Source: Nonlabens ulvanivorans (GTDB lineage Bacteria; Bacteroidota; Bacteroidia; Flavobacteriales; Flavobacteriaceae). From it: a stretch of DNA of 64,000 nucleotides. The stretch spans positions 1,102,193 to 1,166,192 of the forward strand of contig NZ_JPJI01000032.1 of the NCBI RefSeq assembly GCF_000732625.1, read 5' to 3'. The position numbers and the translations under genes were made by a program. How positions within the stretch are numbered: position 1 is the stretch's first letter; each line of letters begins with the position of its first letter. The notes under the pieces were generated by a model, which was not told the origin of the DNA, ran no database searches, and saw nothing but the letters and a program-made list of their open reading frames with translations. Shown in pieces: positions 29,219 to 38,353 of the stretch.

Positions 29219-31075
29219 TTACTCTAGATTTATTCGCCTCCTTTTAGGATACTTAACTCGATAAGAAAAACGCTCTTGAACCTGACTACCACTACCTAAA
29301 TTTATTTCCCAAGTTAAAATTTGAGTTTCTTTATCGACTTGTGCTGTTCCTGTTTCTACTTCATCAACTTTGATCTCACTATTACCACTTATCGGTACAC
29401 GATCTTGCAGTTTAACTGTAACTGTTTTATTACGATTATTTTTTAATGTAATCTCATAATTTTTAGAAACGATACGGTTGTTGCCAAAGAAAGATTTTGC
29501 CTTGAAATCTCGTTTATCTTCGCGCTTAACACTTATCTGTGGATCAACACCTAATCCTACTACCAATTCTTCTTTTGTGGTATCGGTGTCAAAATATATT
29601 TTACCTATAAATGCATCCTCAAAATAAACATTTGCCTCTCCAGGTATTAAATTCAATGATTCCCAATTAGAAAGAGTAGCGGTCAGAAATACATTTTCAT
29701 TAATTACAGGAGCAGCATAATAAGCATATGCAGCATCAACTTTATTATTTGATATTTCTATATCTGTAGATTCTCCCGTACTAGGTATTGAGTAAAGCTG
29801 TGATAAATTAAAGGTGCGCGATGCTATATTCTCATCAATATCTTCAACTACAGCTGGTACATAATCATCTACTTCAACTTCTTCAGCATCATAGTCAAAC
29901 CTACTTTTCTTTACAGTTCTATAGCCTGTAACTACAACCGCATCTAATGACTCTTCCATAGTTACATTGATGTTGGAAGCATATATAGGTGTTTCTTGAG
30001 GTGTATAGCCAGCATAACTAATCACTAGTACTTCGCCATCCTCTGCATTAATACTATAATTACCATCAAAATCGGTAGTCGTTGCTATAGAGGTTCCTTT
30101 TATTAATACCGTTGCTCCTAATACAGGTTCGCCAGAACTATCGGTCACTTTACCATTGATAGTTTTAACTAATGGATTATATCTTTTGTTACTTCTACCC
30201 GTTGCTCTTGCGTTGTAGTTCCTACTTACAAAACCTAGACGTTTTGTTTCTAGTTGCGGCATTTGGTTATCCATTTGAGGATCACCAGTTGATATCTTTA
30301 ATTTTATATTATTCCAGTCTGTGCCAGTAGCTTGATAAGCTTGGGCTTTAAAAGCGAGATTTATTTTGTCATCAGTACCTTGTGCCGTGATATCATATAT
30401 AGGTACCCATCCAGCGCTATATACATTATAACTAAAGTTGATCGAGTAGCGACGTGTTGATGGTGTGATGACTTTTAAGGTTATCGTTCCTCGACGCTCA
30501 TTAGCCTCAGGATTAAGCTTCTGCTTTTCGATATTCAACTTATTCAGTTGCTCGCTGGCTTTAGTAATAGCCTCATTATTTGCATTACGCTCATTAATAA
30601 TAGCAGCAAATCTGGTACGGTAATAAGTACCAAATTCTTTAATCTGTGCAAGGCTCAATCCGGTATCTTTACTGTTAAGACTGCGATTGCTTTCTAATAA
30701 TAATCTCTCTTGGTCCAGACCGCTATTAAGTGCATTTAATTTACCTATCGCATCTTTTACCTCTGCAATTTGAGCGTCTAGTGCTTTAATGTTATTGCTG
30801 GTTTCTTTCTTTTCTAATGCAGTAGCACTGTAAGAAAGTCCGTTAAGTCTCATTCCATCTAGATCTGTAATATTGATACTGGCCTCATCAATATCAGGTG
30901 ATAAATCACTTAATTTAATCTCATGGGTGCCTTTTTTCAATTCTATACTAGCAGTACGTTCTATACGAGCACCTTGTAGGTATAAGGTAACTTCATTAAT
31001 AGTAGATGCTGTTTTTAAATCCTGACTATGGACTAGAAATGAGGAAAGCAGTATGGCGATAAAAAGAATTCTCAT
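29219..31075 (-). CDS. DUF4139 (mucoidy-inhibitor MuiA-like) protein with inserted CarboxypepD_reg-like domain
   Basis: 618 residues with a Sec signal peptide (SSFLVHSQ). The N-terminal DUF4140 part (VTLYLQGARIERTASI) leads into a coiled-coil (about 90-195), then the DUF4139 beta-rich region (YSAGWVPIYDI onward). At about residues 305-385 a CarboxypepD_reg-like domain interrupts DUF4139. Its VLGATVLIKGTS and TTTDFDGNYSI are nearly the same as in the SusC protein here, and a TonB-box-like stretch VVVTGYRTVKKS follows. The function of DUF4139 proteins is poorly known; an envelope role is likely. It is monocistronic and divergent from apt. Confidence 0.85.
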   Translation of the reverse strand: MRILFIAILLSSFLVHSQDLKTASTINEVTLYLQGARIERTASIELKKGTHEIKLSDLSPDIDEASINITDLDGMRLNGLSYSATALEKKETSNNIKALDAQIAEVKDAIGKLNALNSGLDQERLLLESNRSLNSKDTGLSLAQIKEFGTYYRTRFAAIINERNANNEAITKASEQLNKLNIEKQKLNPEANERRGTITLKVITPSTRRYSINFSYNVYSAGWVPIYDITAQGTDDKINLAFKAQAYQATGTDWNNIKLKISTGDPQMDNQMPQLETKRLGFVSRNYNARATGRSNKRYNPLVKTINGKVTDSSGEPVLGATVLIKGTSIATTTDFDGNYSINAEDGEVLVISYAGYTPQETPIYASNINVTMEESLDAVVVTGYRTVKKSRFDYDAEEVEVDDYVPAVVEDIDENIASRTFNLSQLYSIPSTGESTDIEISNNKVDAAYAYYAAPVINENVFLTATLSNWESLNLIPGEANVYFEDAFIGKIYFDTDTTKEELVVGLGVDPQISVKREDKRDFKAKSFFGNNRIVSKNYEITLKNNRNKTVTVKLQDRVPISGNSEIKVDEVETGTAQVDKETQILTWEINLGSGSQVQERFSYRVKYPKRRRINLE

Positions 31076-31134
31076 AGTGAAATGTTTGACTCAAATTTAA
31101 AGATAAAATAAAAGGAACTTCTTACTTTTAGAAA

Positions 31135-31656
31135 ATGAATAATGAATTTATAGAATCCCACATACACGACATCCCAGATTTTCCTAAAGAAGGAATCATT
31201 TTTAAGGATATTTCTCCATTACTCGCTTCCGCGAAAGCGAGATCAATCACCACAGAATTACTCGTTAGAGACTTTAGAGGTCAAACTATTGATGTGGTAG
31301 TAGGTATTGAATCAAGAGGTTTTCTTTTTGGAATGCTACTAGCAGATGCGTTAAATGCAAAATTTGTGATGTTGCGTAAACCTGGTAAATTACCTGGAGC
31401 CATTATTTCACAAGAGTATGAGCTAGAATATGGTACAGATACACTAGAGCTACAGGAAAATGCAATTTCACCTGGTGATTGTGTTTTGATACACGATGAT
31501 GTGCTAGCAACAGGAGGAACCGCAATAGCCGCAGCTCAAATCATTCAGAAAGCTGGTGGGAAAGTAGAAGGTTTTAACTTTGTTATAGAACTAGACTTTA
31601 TCAATGGGCGCGAAAAAATTAAAGATTATAAGATCGCATCAGTACTTCACTATTAA
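31135..31656 (+). CDS. apt: Adenine phosphoribosyltransferase
   Basis: 173 residues, the standard Apt length. The PRPP-binding motif VLIHDDVLATGGTAIAA at about residues 120-136 is clear, as is GIESRGFLFG at about 60. It salvages adenine with PRPP to AMP in the cytoplasm. An imperfect copy of the 16-base palindrome at 31224-31239 codes for ASAKA near residue 32. The gene is alone, between DUF4139 (divergent) and a tRNA (convergent). Confidence 0.95.
   Translation: MNNEFIESHIHDIPDFPKEGIIFKDISPLLASAKARSITTELLVRDFRGQTIDVVVGIESRGFLFGMLLADALNAKFVMLRKPGKLPGAIISQEYELEYGTDTLELQENAISPGDCVLIHDDVLATGGTAIAAAQIIQKAGGKVEGFNFVIELDFINGREKIKDYKIASVLHY
31224..31239. repeat. 16-base palindrome copy, one mismatch
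   Basis: CGCTTCCGCGAAAGCG in apt; one change from the perfect sequence. Confidence 0.75.
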
Positions 31657-31671
31657 AAATTAAGGCATAAA

Positions 31672-31700
31672 AAAAGGTCTTAGTAAAACTAAGACCTTTT
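31672..31700. terminator. Bidirectional terminator between apt and tRNA-His
   Basis: AAAAGGTCTTAG / CTAAGACCTTTT, 12-base stem with loop TAAAA. Confidence 0.88.
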
Positions 31701-31703
31701 AAG

Positions 31704-31778
31704 GGTGGAAGACGGGATTCGAACCCGCGACTTCCGGCACCACAAACCAGCGCTCTAACCAACTGAGCTACAACCACC
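31704..31778 (-). tRNA. tRNA-His (anticodon GTG)
   Basis: Counting the extra G at -1 that marks tRNA-His, the acceptor GTGGTTG faces CTTCCAC with discriminator C73. The D-stem is GCTC/GAGC. The anticodon loop TTGTGGT has GTG, and the T-arm is GCGGG-TTCGAAT-CCCGT. Positions 5-68 and 6-67 would be U-U, which is unusual. CCA is not encoded. Confidence 0.93.
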
Positions 31779-31885
31779 ATATCAATGTGAGTTTTATTAA
31801 AGTGGATCTCAAGAATTCAACCACTGCGCCGTTAAGCGGATGCAAATTTAATACATTTCTGAATATTCAAAACACTTTATAAAAA

Positions 31886-32614
31886 TTATTTTAGATCAAA
31901 TATGCTATTTACTCCTGGATAGCGTTCTGACTTAAATCCTTCGGCGTGTTCTGTACCTAGATAACGACCTAAATTTGCAGCTCTATATTTTATAGAATCA
32001 AAGAAATTTTTATTACTTATCGGTGTCTCAGGTTCTTTAGAATTGGGGTCGTAAAACTGTGAGCTATAAGCTGCTACAGATTTTATTTTTGTGTCTAGAT
32101 GACCCGTTATATCGATCAGGATATCTGGTTCCATATCTTGCCATTGTATATAATGATACACGTGTTTAGGTCTCCAGGCTTCTTGAATTTGTCCTTCTAG
32201 TTTTGTTTCGATTTTACGTAGTCCCGATAAAAAACAGCTCTTACTTGTCAGTTCAGATCCCATTCCATGATCTGGATGGCGATCATAAATGGCATTACAC
32301 AACACAATTTCGGGTTTGTACTTTCTTATAATTTTAATAATCTCTAACTGGTGCTGTTCATCATTTATAAAAAAGCCATCTCGGAAACCTAGGTTTTCTC
32401 TCACCGATACACCTAATATTTTTGCTGCTGCTGCTGCTTCTTGATCACGTATGTCCGCAGTTCCACGCGTGCCTAATTCACCACGTGTAAGATCCAGTAT
32501 TCCTGTAATCTTACCATTGGCAGCTTCTTTTGCTAGAACGCCTGCACAGCTCAATTCTACATCATCTGGATGTGCGCCTATAGCGAGTATGTCAAGTTTT
32601 AAGTTATTCATCAT
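31886..32614 (-). CDS. bshB1: Bacillithiol biosynthesis deacetylase BshB1
   Basis: 242 residues, LmbE/PIG-L fold. The zinc motif AHPDDVE is at about residues 14-20 and the second-motif histidines are in RHPDHGMG near 112. It deacetylates GlcNAc-malate during bacillithiol synthesis, the low-molecular-weight thiol of many Bacteroidota and Firmicutes. Its ATG overlaps the upstream gene's TGA (ATGA), so the two are translationally coupled. The upstream gene handles cysteine/methionine sulphur, a sensible link because bacillithiol needs cysteine. Confidence 0.93.
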   Translation of the reverse strand: MMNNLKLDILAIGAHPDDVELSCAGVLAKEAANGKITGILDLTRGELGTRGTADIRDQEAAAAAKILGVSVRENLGFRDGFFINDEQHQLEIIKIIRKYKPEIVLCNAIYDRHPDHGMGSELTSKSCFLSGLRKIETKLEGQIQEAWRPKHVYHYIQWQDMEPDILIDITGHLDTKIKSVAAYSSQFYDPNSKEPETPISNKNFFDSIKYRAANLGRYLGTEHAEGFKSERYPGVNSIFDLK

Positions 32615-33774
32615 TTTGCAATTTTACGGCTTTTCTCCATGGCGCGCTCAATATCCTCTATAAGACTACTTACTTCTTCAATACCTACAGAAAAGCGTAA
32701 TAACTGATCTGTGATTCCTTGATCCTTGCGTTGTTGTGGTGTTAATAAAGAATGTGATGTCTCGGTAGGAGCGAGAATAGTACTTTCTACACCAGCCAGA
32801 CTTAAAGCTACTTTAACGATTTGTAATTCTTCTAGAAAACGATTGTGATTAATCGATTCTTTAAATTCAAATGACATCATACCACCATATCCATGCATTT
32901 GCGCTTTGGCAATTTTATAATCCGGATGCGATTTTAGACCTGGATAATTCACTTTTTTAATGGATGGATGTTTCTCTAGAAAGCGAGCTAGTTTTTTTGC
33001 GTTGCGAGTTTGTCTCTTAACTCTTAGACCTAGTGTTTTTATACTGCGTTCTAATAGCCACACGGTTTGATCACTTAAACTACCACCATAATTTTTTGCA
33101 GTTTTCCATATTTGATCCATGTGTTTTTGGGAACTACTTACGGTACCAGCACAAATATCGCTGTGACCACCTAGATATTTTGTCGCACTATGAATAATGA
33201 TATCGATACCAAAATCTGCAGGATTCTGATTAATAGGAGAGGCAAATGTATTATCGATAACGCTTATTAGAGAGTTCGCTTTCGCGAAAGCGGAAACCAC
33301 AGTCATATCTACTACTTCTAATAGTGGATTGCTAGGAGTTTCTATGTAAATCATCTTAGTATTTTCTTTGAGATGATCTTTAAGTGATTCACTATTAATT
33401 TGTTCTACAAACGAATATTCAATACCTAAATTTGAAAATTCAGCATCTACAAAATGAGAGGTGCCACCATAGATCGCACGTTGTAAAATAATATGATCGC
33501 CCGTTTTTAAGAACGCCATAAACACAGCGCTGATGGCTGCCATACCACTACCGAAAATGAGTCCAGCCTCACAGTTTTCTAGTTCAGCTATCTTCTGACC
33601 TAAGGCAACTTGATTAGGTGTATTGAAGTATCGTGGATATAGATTAGTGCCTTCGCTACGATAATCGTAAGCAGTTGAAGTATAAATAGGTGATGTAGCG
33701 CCACCATATTTTTCATCTTCTAAATTTCCTGCGTGAACACAAATAGTATTAACGGGTCTTTTTTTTGAGCTCAT
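32611..33774 (-). CDS. Trans-sulphuration PLP enzyme (cystathionine gamma-synthase/lyase family)
   Basis: 387 residues, Cys/Met metabolism PLP family. The Schiff-base lysine is in HSATKYLGGHSD (about residue 200), and IYTSTAYDY and SGMAAISAV are typical N-terminal motifs. Members form or split cystathionine, or release H2S or methanethiol. Sequence alone does not settle which, though cystathionine gamma-synthase/lyase is most likely. It overlaps bshB1 by four bases. A palindrome at 33277-33292 codes for AFAKA at about residues 161-165. Confidence 0.88.
   Translation of the reverse strand: MSSKKRPVNTICVHAGNLEDEKYGGATSPIYTSTAYDYRSEGTNLYPRYFNTPNQVALGQKIAELENCEAGLIFGSGMAAISAVFMAFLKTGDHIILQRAIYGGTSHFVDAEFSNLGIEYSFVEQINSESLKDHLKENTKMIYIETPSNPLLEVVDMTVVSAFAKANSLISVIDNTFASPINQNPADFGIDIIIHSATKYLGGHSDICAGTVSSSQKHMDQIWKTAKNYGGSLSDQTVWLLERSIKTLGLRVKRQTRNAKKLARFLEKHPSIKKVNYPGLKSHPDYKIAKAQMHGYGGMMSFEFKESINHNRFLEELQIVKVALSLAGVESTILAPTETSHSLLTPQQRKDQGITDQLLRFSVGIEEVSSLIEDIERAMEKSRKIAK
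33277..33292. repeat. 16-base palindrome copy 5 (perfect)
   Basis: CGCTTTCGCGAAAGCG in the PLP enzyme gene, giving AFAKA on the minus strand. Confidence 0.9.
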
Positions 33775-33888
33775 ATCTGTTTTTTTAAGCAGTCCAAGTT
33801 ACCGAATAATTGTGTTAAGATTTTCTCAAGTTTTACCACCTTTGTACATAGGTTTTAAAGAGCTTATTAAAAATACTATCTTCACACT

Positions 33889-35130
33889 ATGTCTATATTA
33901 TTTACTTACATCAAAGAATTGGTTCAAGTGCGAGAGCATACTAATGAGCCTTTAAGAGGTACTGCCATGGATGAGCTGCCGTCTATAAAAAATGCATATT
34001 TATATGTTGAAGATGGTCGTATTGTAGACTATGGATCGATGGATGATTTGCATCCTCATCCTGCAGAAGAAGTATACAATTGTGAAAATCAAATTATCGC
34101 GCCTGGTTATGTGGATTCTCATACACATCTAGTATTTGCTGCGACTCGTGAAAAAGAGTTTGAAGATCGTATTCATGGACTATCTTATGAAGAAATTGCT
34201 GCACGTGGTGGTGGCATACTTAACAGCGCTGCAAAACTGGCTGATATGAGTGAGGATGAACTTTATTTACAAGCTCAGGATCGTCTTAAGCAATTGATAG
34301 CTATGGGAACAACAGCCATAGAAATTAAAAGTGGATATGGCTTAAGTGTGGAAAGTGAGATTAAAATATTGCGTGTCGTAAAAAGGTTGAAAATTGAAAA
34401 TTATATTCCTATAAAAGCAACGTTTTTAGGAGCTCACGCCATACCTCTGGCATTTAAGGATGATAGAAAAGCATATTTAGATTTGATCGTTAATGAAATG
34501 TTACCTGTGATAGGTGAAGAAAATCTAGCTGATTATATCGATGTCTTTTGTGAAAAAAACTACTTTACAGTCGATGAAATGTTGCGAGTCATTGAAGCTG
34601 GTAGTGCATATGGATTGAAGGCCAAAGTACATTTGAATCAATTTAATGCGATAGGAGCGATAGACGCTGCTGTTAAAGCTGGTGCGGTAAGTGTAGACCA
34701 TCTAGAAGTAATGACGACTGCAGATTATGAATCCCTTGCTGATTCAAATACAATCGCGACAGCATTACCTAGCTGTTCTTTTTTCTTAGGACTGGATTAT
34801 GCACCGGTTAATGAGATGATTGAAAAAAATATAGCTGTAGCATTAGCAACAGATTATAACCCAGGTAGTACACCATCTGGGAACATGAATTTTGTGTTTT
34901 CTCTTGCATGTATAAAAATGAAAATGACGCCTCAACGTGCATTTAATGCAATGACTGTTAATGCAGCACACGCAATGGGATTACAAGATGAGGTAGGTAG
35001 TATCTCTAGAGGTAAAAAAGCTCATTTATTATTTTTTAAAGATATAGATTCGATTGCAGCAGTTCCATATCATTTTGGTCACTCAATTATTGATAGGGTA
35101 TTAGTAAATGGGCATCACATACAGGATTAA
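33889..35130 (+). CDS. hutI: Imidazolonepropionase
   Basis: 413 residues, amidohydrolase fold with the metal motif HTHLVFAATREKEF at about residues 78-91 and later metal histidines in LGAHAIP and KVHLNQF. It hydrolyses 4-imidazolone-5-propanoate to N-formimino-glutamate in histidine degradation. It precedes VOC (2 bases) and hutG (11 bases further), so it is the first gene of a hut operon. hutU and hutH are not in the window. Confidence 0.95.
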   Translation: MSILFTYIKELVQVREHTNEPLRGTAMDELPSIKNAYLYVEDGRIVDYGSMDDLHPHPAEEVYNCENQIIAPGYVDSHTHLVFAATREKEFEDRIHGLSYEEIAARGGGILNSAAKLADMSEDELYLQAQDRLKQLIAMGTTAIEIKSGYGLSVESEIKILRVVKRLKIENYIPIKATFLGAHAIPLAFKDDRKAYLDLIVNEMLPVIGEENLADYIDVFCEKNYFTVDEMLRVIEAGSAYGLKAKVHLNQFNAIGAIDAAVKAGAVSVDHLEVMTTADYESLADSNTIATALPSCSFFLGLDYAPVNEMIEKNIAVALATDYNPGSTPSGNMNFVFSLACIKMKMTPQRAFNAMTVNAAHAMGLQDEVGSISRGKKAHLLFFKDIDSIAAVPYHFGHSIIDRVLVNGHHIQD

Positions 35131-35132
35131 AG

Positions 35133-35510
35133 ATGAATTTAAATCAGGTCACTGTTCCGTCGTTAGATTTAGAAAGATCTATTCCTTTTTATGAAAAGTT
35201 AGGATTAAAACTTATTGTTAAGTCTTTACCACATTATGCAAGATTTGAATGTCCAGATGGTAAGTCAACTTTTTCTATTCATCTAACGGATGAATTGCCT
35301 AAAGGTGAAGGTATTTATGTTTATTTTGAATGTGAAGACCTTGATCAGAAAGTTGAAGATCTAATTGAATTAGGAATAGAGTTTTACATGAAACCTAAAA
35401 ACCAACCATGGTTATGGCGAGAAGCTAGATTAAAAGATGTGGACGGTAATTTAATCATTCTTTATTACGCTGGCGATAATAGACTCAATCCACCATGGAG
35501 GATTAATTAA
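35133..35510 (+). CDS. VOC-family (glyoxalase/dioxygenase-like) protein
   Basis: 125 residues, a single VOC module with the paired beta-alpha-beta-beta-beta units (VPSLDLERSIPFYEKLGLKL, then EARLKDVDGNLIILYYAG). It lies between hutI and hutG with gaps of 2 and 11 bases, so it is part of the operon. No specific reaction can be read. It may be a glyoxalase-type detoxifier or an uncharacterised step near formiminoglutamate. Confidence 0.85.
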   Translation: MNLNQVTVPSLDLERSIPFYEKLGLKLIVKSLPHYARFECPDGKSTFSIHLTDELPKGEGIYVYFECEDLDQKVEDLIELGIEFYMKPKNQPWLWREARLKDVDGNLIILYYAGDNRLNPPWRIN

Positions 35511-35521
35511 TAGTAACACTT

Positions 35522-36532
35522 ATGATGACTCACTTTCATTTTTTAACCAGAGAAGAACTTCTATCTTATAACAGTAAAAGAGCTTCTATCAATGATTTTA
35601 CGGGTGTCGAGCTAGAAGATGATTCAACCACATTTGCGCAAGCTGTAGATTGTTGTACTAGTCTAGCTGAATTAAAACAATCTCCATCAGATTATGTCAT
35701 TATAGGAATCCCAGAAGATATAGGTGTACGAGCTAACTTAGGTAGGGCAGGAGCCGCACAGGCTTGGGATGCCTTTTTATCTTCTTTCCTCAATTTGCAA
35801 CATCATTCAGATAATGATGCTAATCGTTTTTGTGTTTTAGGCCATGTGATCTTAAATGATTTAATGGATGAGTGTCAATCACTCAATGCAAATAATCACA
35901 AAGAAAGAATTCAACTAAGTGAGGCAGTTCAAATCATAGATCAACGCGTCTCAACTATTGTAAAAGAGATAAAAGGCTTAGGGAAATTACCTGTCGTAAT
36001 AGGCGGTGGACACAATAACTGTTACCCTATATTAAAAGCTTTTAATGGTATAGATGTCATTAACATCGATGCACATACCGATTTAAGAGTTGCTAATGGA
36101 AGACACAGCGGTAATGGCTTTTCTCATGCATTAGAACACGGTTATTTGCGAAATTATTTTATGATCGGTTTACAAGAGAATTACTTGAGTAAATCGATGC
36201 GAGAAATTTTACACGATGATTTGAGACTGTCCTACACAGCATACCAGTATGATTACACTAATATAGCCGAAGATGTACAGCTAGCCATAGATCATATAGA
36301 TTCTACTAATTATGGTCTTGAAATAGATATGGATGTGGTTGCTAATTTTCCGTCTAGTGCACAATCTCCTATTGGGTTTTCAATAGAAAGATTGCGCAAA
36401 ACGGTTAAAGAAATACTAGAAGTAAGCGATGAGATGCCTCGATATATCCATATTTGCGAGGCAGCTCCTATTTACGGTTACCCTAATCAAGTAGGTAAAG
36501 CACTAGCTAACTTTGTCAATGATTTACCTTAA
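35522..36532 (+). CDS. hutG: Formimidoylglutamase (arginase/ureohydrolase family)
   Basis: 336 residues. The ureohydrolase manganese motifs are visible: GGHNN at about residue 161, DAHTDLR at about 181 and a weaker third site IDMDVVANFPS near 259. With hutI two genes upstream, conversion of N-formimino-glutamate to glutamate and formamide is the best call. The typical third motif (S-x-D-x-D-x-x-D-P) is altered to LEIDMDVVA; this occurs in a group of flavobacterial homologues and may change metal loading. Confidence 0.85.
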   Translation: MMTHFHFLTREELLSYNSKRASINDFTGVELEDDSTTFAQAVDCCTSLAELKQSPSDYVIIGIPEDIGVRANLGRAGAAQAWDAFLSSFLNLQHHSDNDANRFCVLGHVILNDLMDECQSLNANNHKERIQLSEAVQIIDQRVSTIVKEIKGLGKLPVVIGGGHNNCYPILKAFNGIDVINIDAHTDLRVANGRHSGNGFSHALEHGYLRNYFMIGLQENYLSKSMREILHDDLRLSYTAYQYDYTNIAEDVQLAIDHIDSTNYGLEIDMDVVANFPSSAQSPIGFSIERLRKTVKEILEVSDEMPRYIHICEAAPIYGYPNQVGKALANFVNDLP

Positions 36533-36543
36533 ATAATTATAAA

Positions 36544-38352
36544 CTAATCGATAAACCGAGCATCAGTAAGCGTCTTCATAAAATTAATGATGTCATCCAT
36601 CTCTTCTTGTGATAAGTTTAATGGTTCAGTAGGTAGTGTTTGATATTCTTGATCAATAATACCAATTCCATAACCACCACCACGGTTATAAAAATCAACA
36701 ACTTCTTCTAAAGTTTGATACACACCATTATGCATATATGGAGCTGTTAGTTCAATATTACGTATGGTAGGAGTCTTAAAAAAGTGTTTTCTATTTTCTG
36801 TTTTAAAAACGTCATACCTTCCCAAGTCTGGATCGATACGACCATTAGAAACCACAGGAGACTCTGGGACACCTAAATGTTCCATTTCTGTGTCCATATA
36901 ATCTGGTGGCACGGTACCATTAAAAACCGGTGCAAAATGACATGTAGCACATTTTGCTTTACCATTGAAAAGATTGAATCCATTGATCTCTGACGCTGTT
37001 AAATCATTTTGTTCACCTCTTATGTTTTTATCCCATTTAGAATCCCATTCATTCAGTGATCTTACATAGTCTGCAATGGCCTTTCTGACGGTTTGTTGAT
37101 TGATAGTTACATTGTAAGCGGTCTTAAATTGATTTACGTAGCTAGAGTCTGTTTCAATGGCTTTTGTGAAACTTTTTAAATCAGAATGAAATTCATTGCT
37201 GTTATTGATAACAGATACAATTTGCCCTTCTAAACTACCAGCTCTTTTATCATAAAAAAAGCCTTGCTGATAAGCACTGTAAGTTAATGTAGGGCTATTG
37301 CGAGTTAATCCTATAGGTTTTGATATGCCATCTGTAAAAGCTAATTGCTCTATATGACAGGTAGCACAGCTTATCGATTTAGTTGAAGATAGGTTAGAAT
37401 CATTAAATAATTGTTTACCTAGTGCAACTTGACGATCGTTTGAGGATAATTGAGTTGTTTTAGCAAAATATTCTAAGGATAAAGTTTCATTAGAAAATAG
37501 ACTAGTGGCCTCATTTTTAATGGCAAGTTCCATAGGGAAATCCACTTTCCAATCTTTTGCCGTAGCAGTCCATAATTTCAAGATTGGATCGATATGATTA
37601 GTAATGAATTCATACCTATTAAAATGATTAAAATCTGTTGACTGTAGAAAGGTTTTGGCCTTTTGAAAATGAGTATGCCAACGATTTTCTAGTGGTAACT
37701 CCTTAAATTTTGAGGAGTATAGCGATAGTATTTGTTCGGTTTTCGCAAAAGCGGTAACAGCATCGTCTAAACTATTTTCTAAGACTGGAGAGTCAAAGCC
37801 AGTGACACCGGTTGTAGCGGTACGTAAAATTTGTTTACGAACCATCCATAAAATATGGTAGGGTTGATAATAACTTAAATCTGAGTTTTTACTCAGTAAT
37901 TCTAATCGGGATGCAATGATATTAGATGTTTTGTGAATGGATTCTACATCTAATTGATCTGTGAATATTAACTCTTCAAGTGTTTGAAAACTTTGCGGGT
38001 TATTAATTTTAATATCTGTAAGGTCTTCTTCTTCTACTTTAAGAATATTAGGAGCGTTTAAAAAATTATAGTTGTTGATATCATGAAACGACAATATGGG
38101 CTCAACTTTTTTAAAGGAGTTTCTAGCTTTTAAGAAATAAAATTCTAGCGAATCTCTGTTTTTTGATACGGACAGTTGTGCAGTAAAGAATTTACATTCA
38201 TTAATGTCATTGATATAAAGATCCTGTAAGGCTTGATTTTGATTAACAGGCTCACTAATTCTATAATCCTTATTCTGATTACAAGAGGTCAATAAAAAAA
38301 TAAGACCTGCTATGATACAGGCCTTATTTAAAAACATTTTTATTCCTTTCAT
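36544..38352 (-). CDS. Imelysin-like/di-haem cytochrome c peroxidase fusion lipoprotein
   Basis: 602 residues with lipoprotein signal (LLTSCNQN). Residues about 30-295 are helical and carry an imelysin-like pattern (FQTLEELIF). Residues about 300-600 are a CcpA/MauG-type di-haem domain with CATCH at 329-333 and CATCH at 468-472. PTIRNIELTAPYMHNG (near 535) is the usual distal part. It would handle peroxide or oxidise a partner in the periplasm. Its ATG is 1 base after the PhoX-like gene's stop, so the two are one operon. A diverged copy of the palindrome at 37738-37753 gives AFAK. Confidence 0.85.
   Translation of the reverse strand: MKGIKMFLNKACIIAGLIFLLTSCNQNKDYRISEPVNQNQALQDLYINDINECKFFTAQLSVSKNRDSLEFYFLKARNSFKKVEPILSFHDINNYNFLNAPNILKVEEEDLTDIKINNPQSFQTLEELIFTDQLDVESIHKTSNIIASRLELLSKNSDLSYYQPYHILWMVRKQILRTATTGVTGFDSPVLENSLDDAVTAFAKTEQILSLYSSKFKELPLENRWHTHFQKAKTFLQSTDFNHFNRYEFITNHIDPILKLWTATAKDWKVDFPMELAIKNEATSLFSNETLSLEYFAKTTQLSSNDRQVALGKQLFNDSNLSSTKSISCATCHIEQLAFTDGISKPIGLTRNSPTLTYSAYQQGFFYDKRAGSLEGQIVSVINNSNEFHSDLKSFTKAIETDSSYVNQFKTAYNVTINQQTVRKAIADYVRSLNEWDSKWDKNIRGEQNDLTASEINGFNLFNGKAKCATCHFAPVFNGTVPPDYMDTEMEHLGVPESPVVSNGRIDPDLGRYDVFKTENRKHFFKTPTIRNIELTAPYMHNGVYQTLEEVVDFYNRGGGYGIGIIDQEYQTLPTEPLNLSQEEMDDIINFMKTLTDARFID
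37738..37753. repeat. Diverged 16-base palindrome copy
   Basis: GGTTTTCGCAAAAGCG: three changes from the perfect palindrome, still coding AFAK on the minus strand. Confidence 0.45.
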
Positions 38353-38353
38353 A

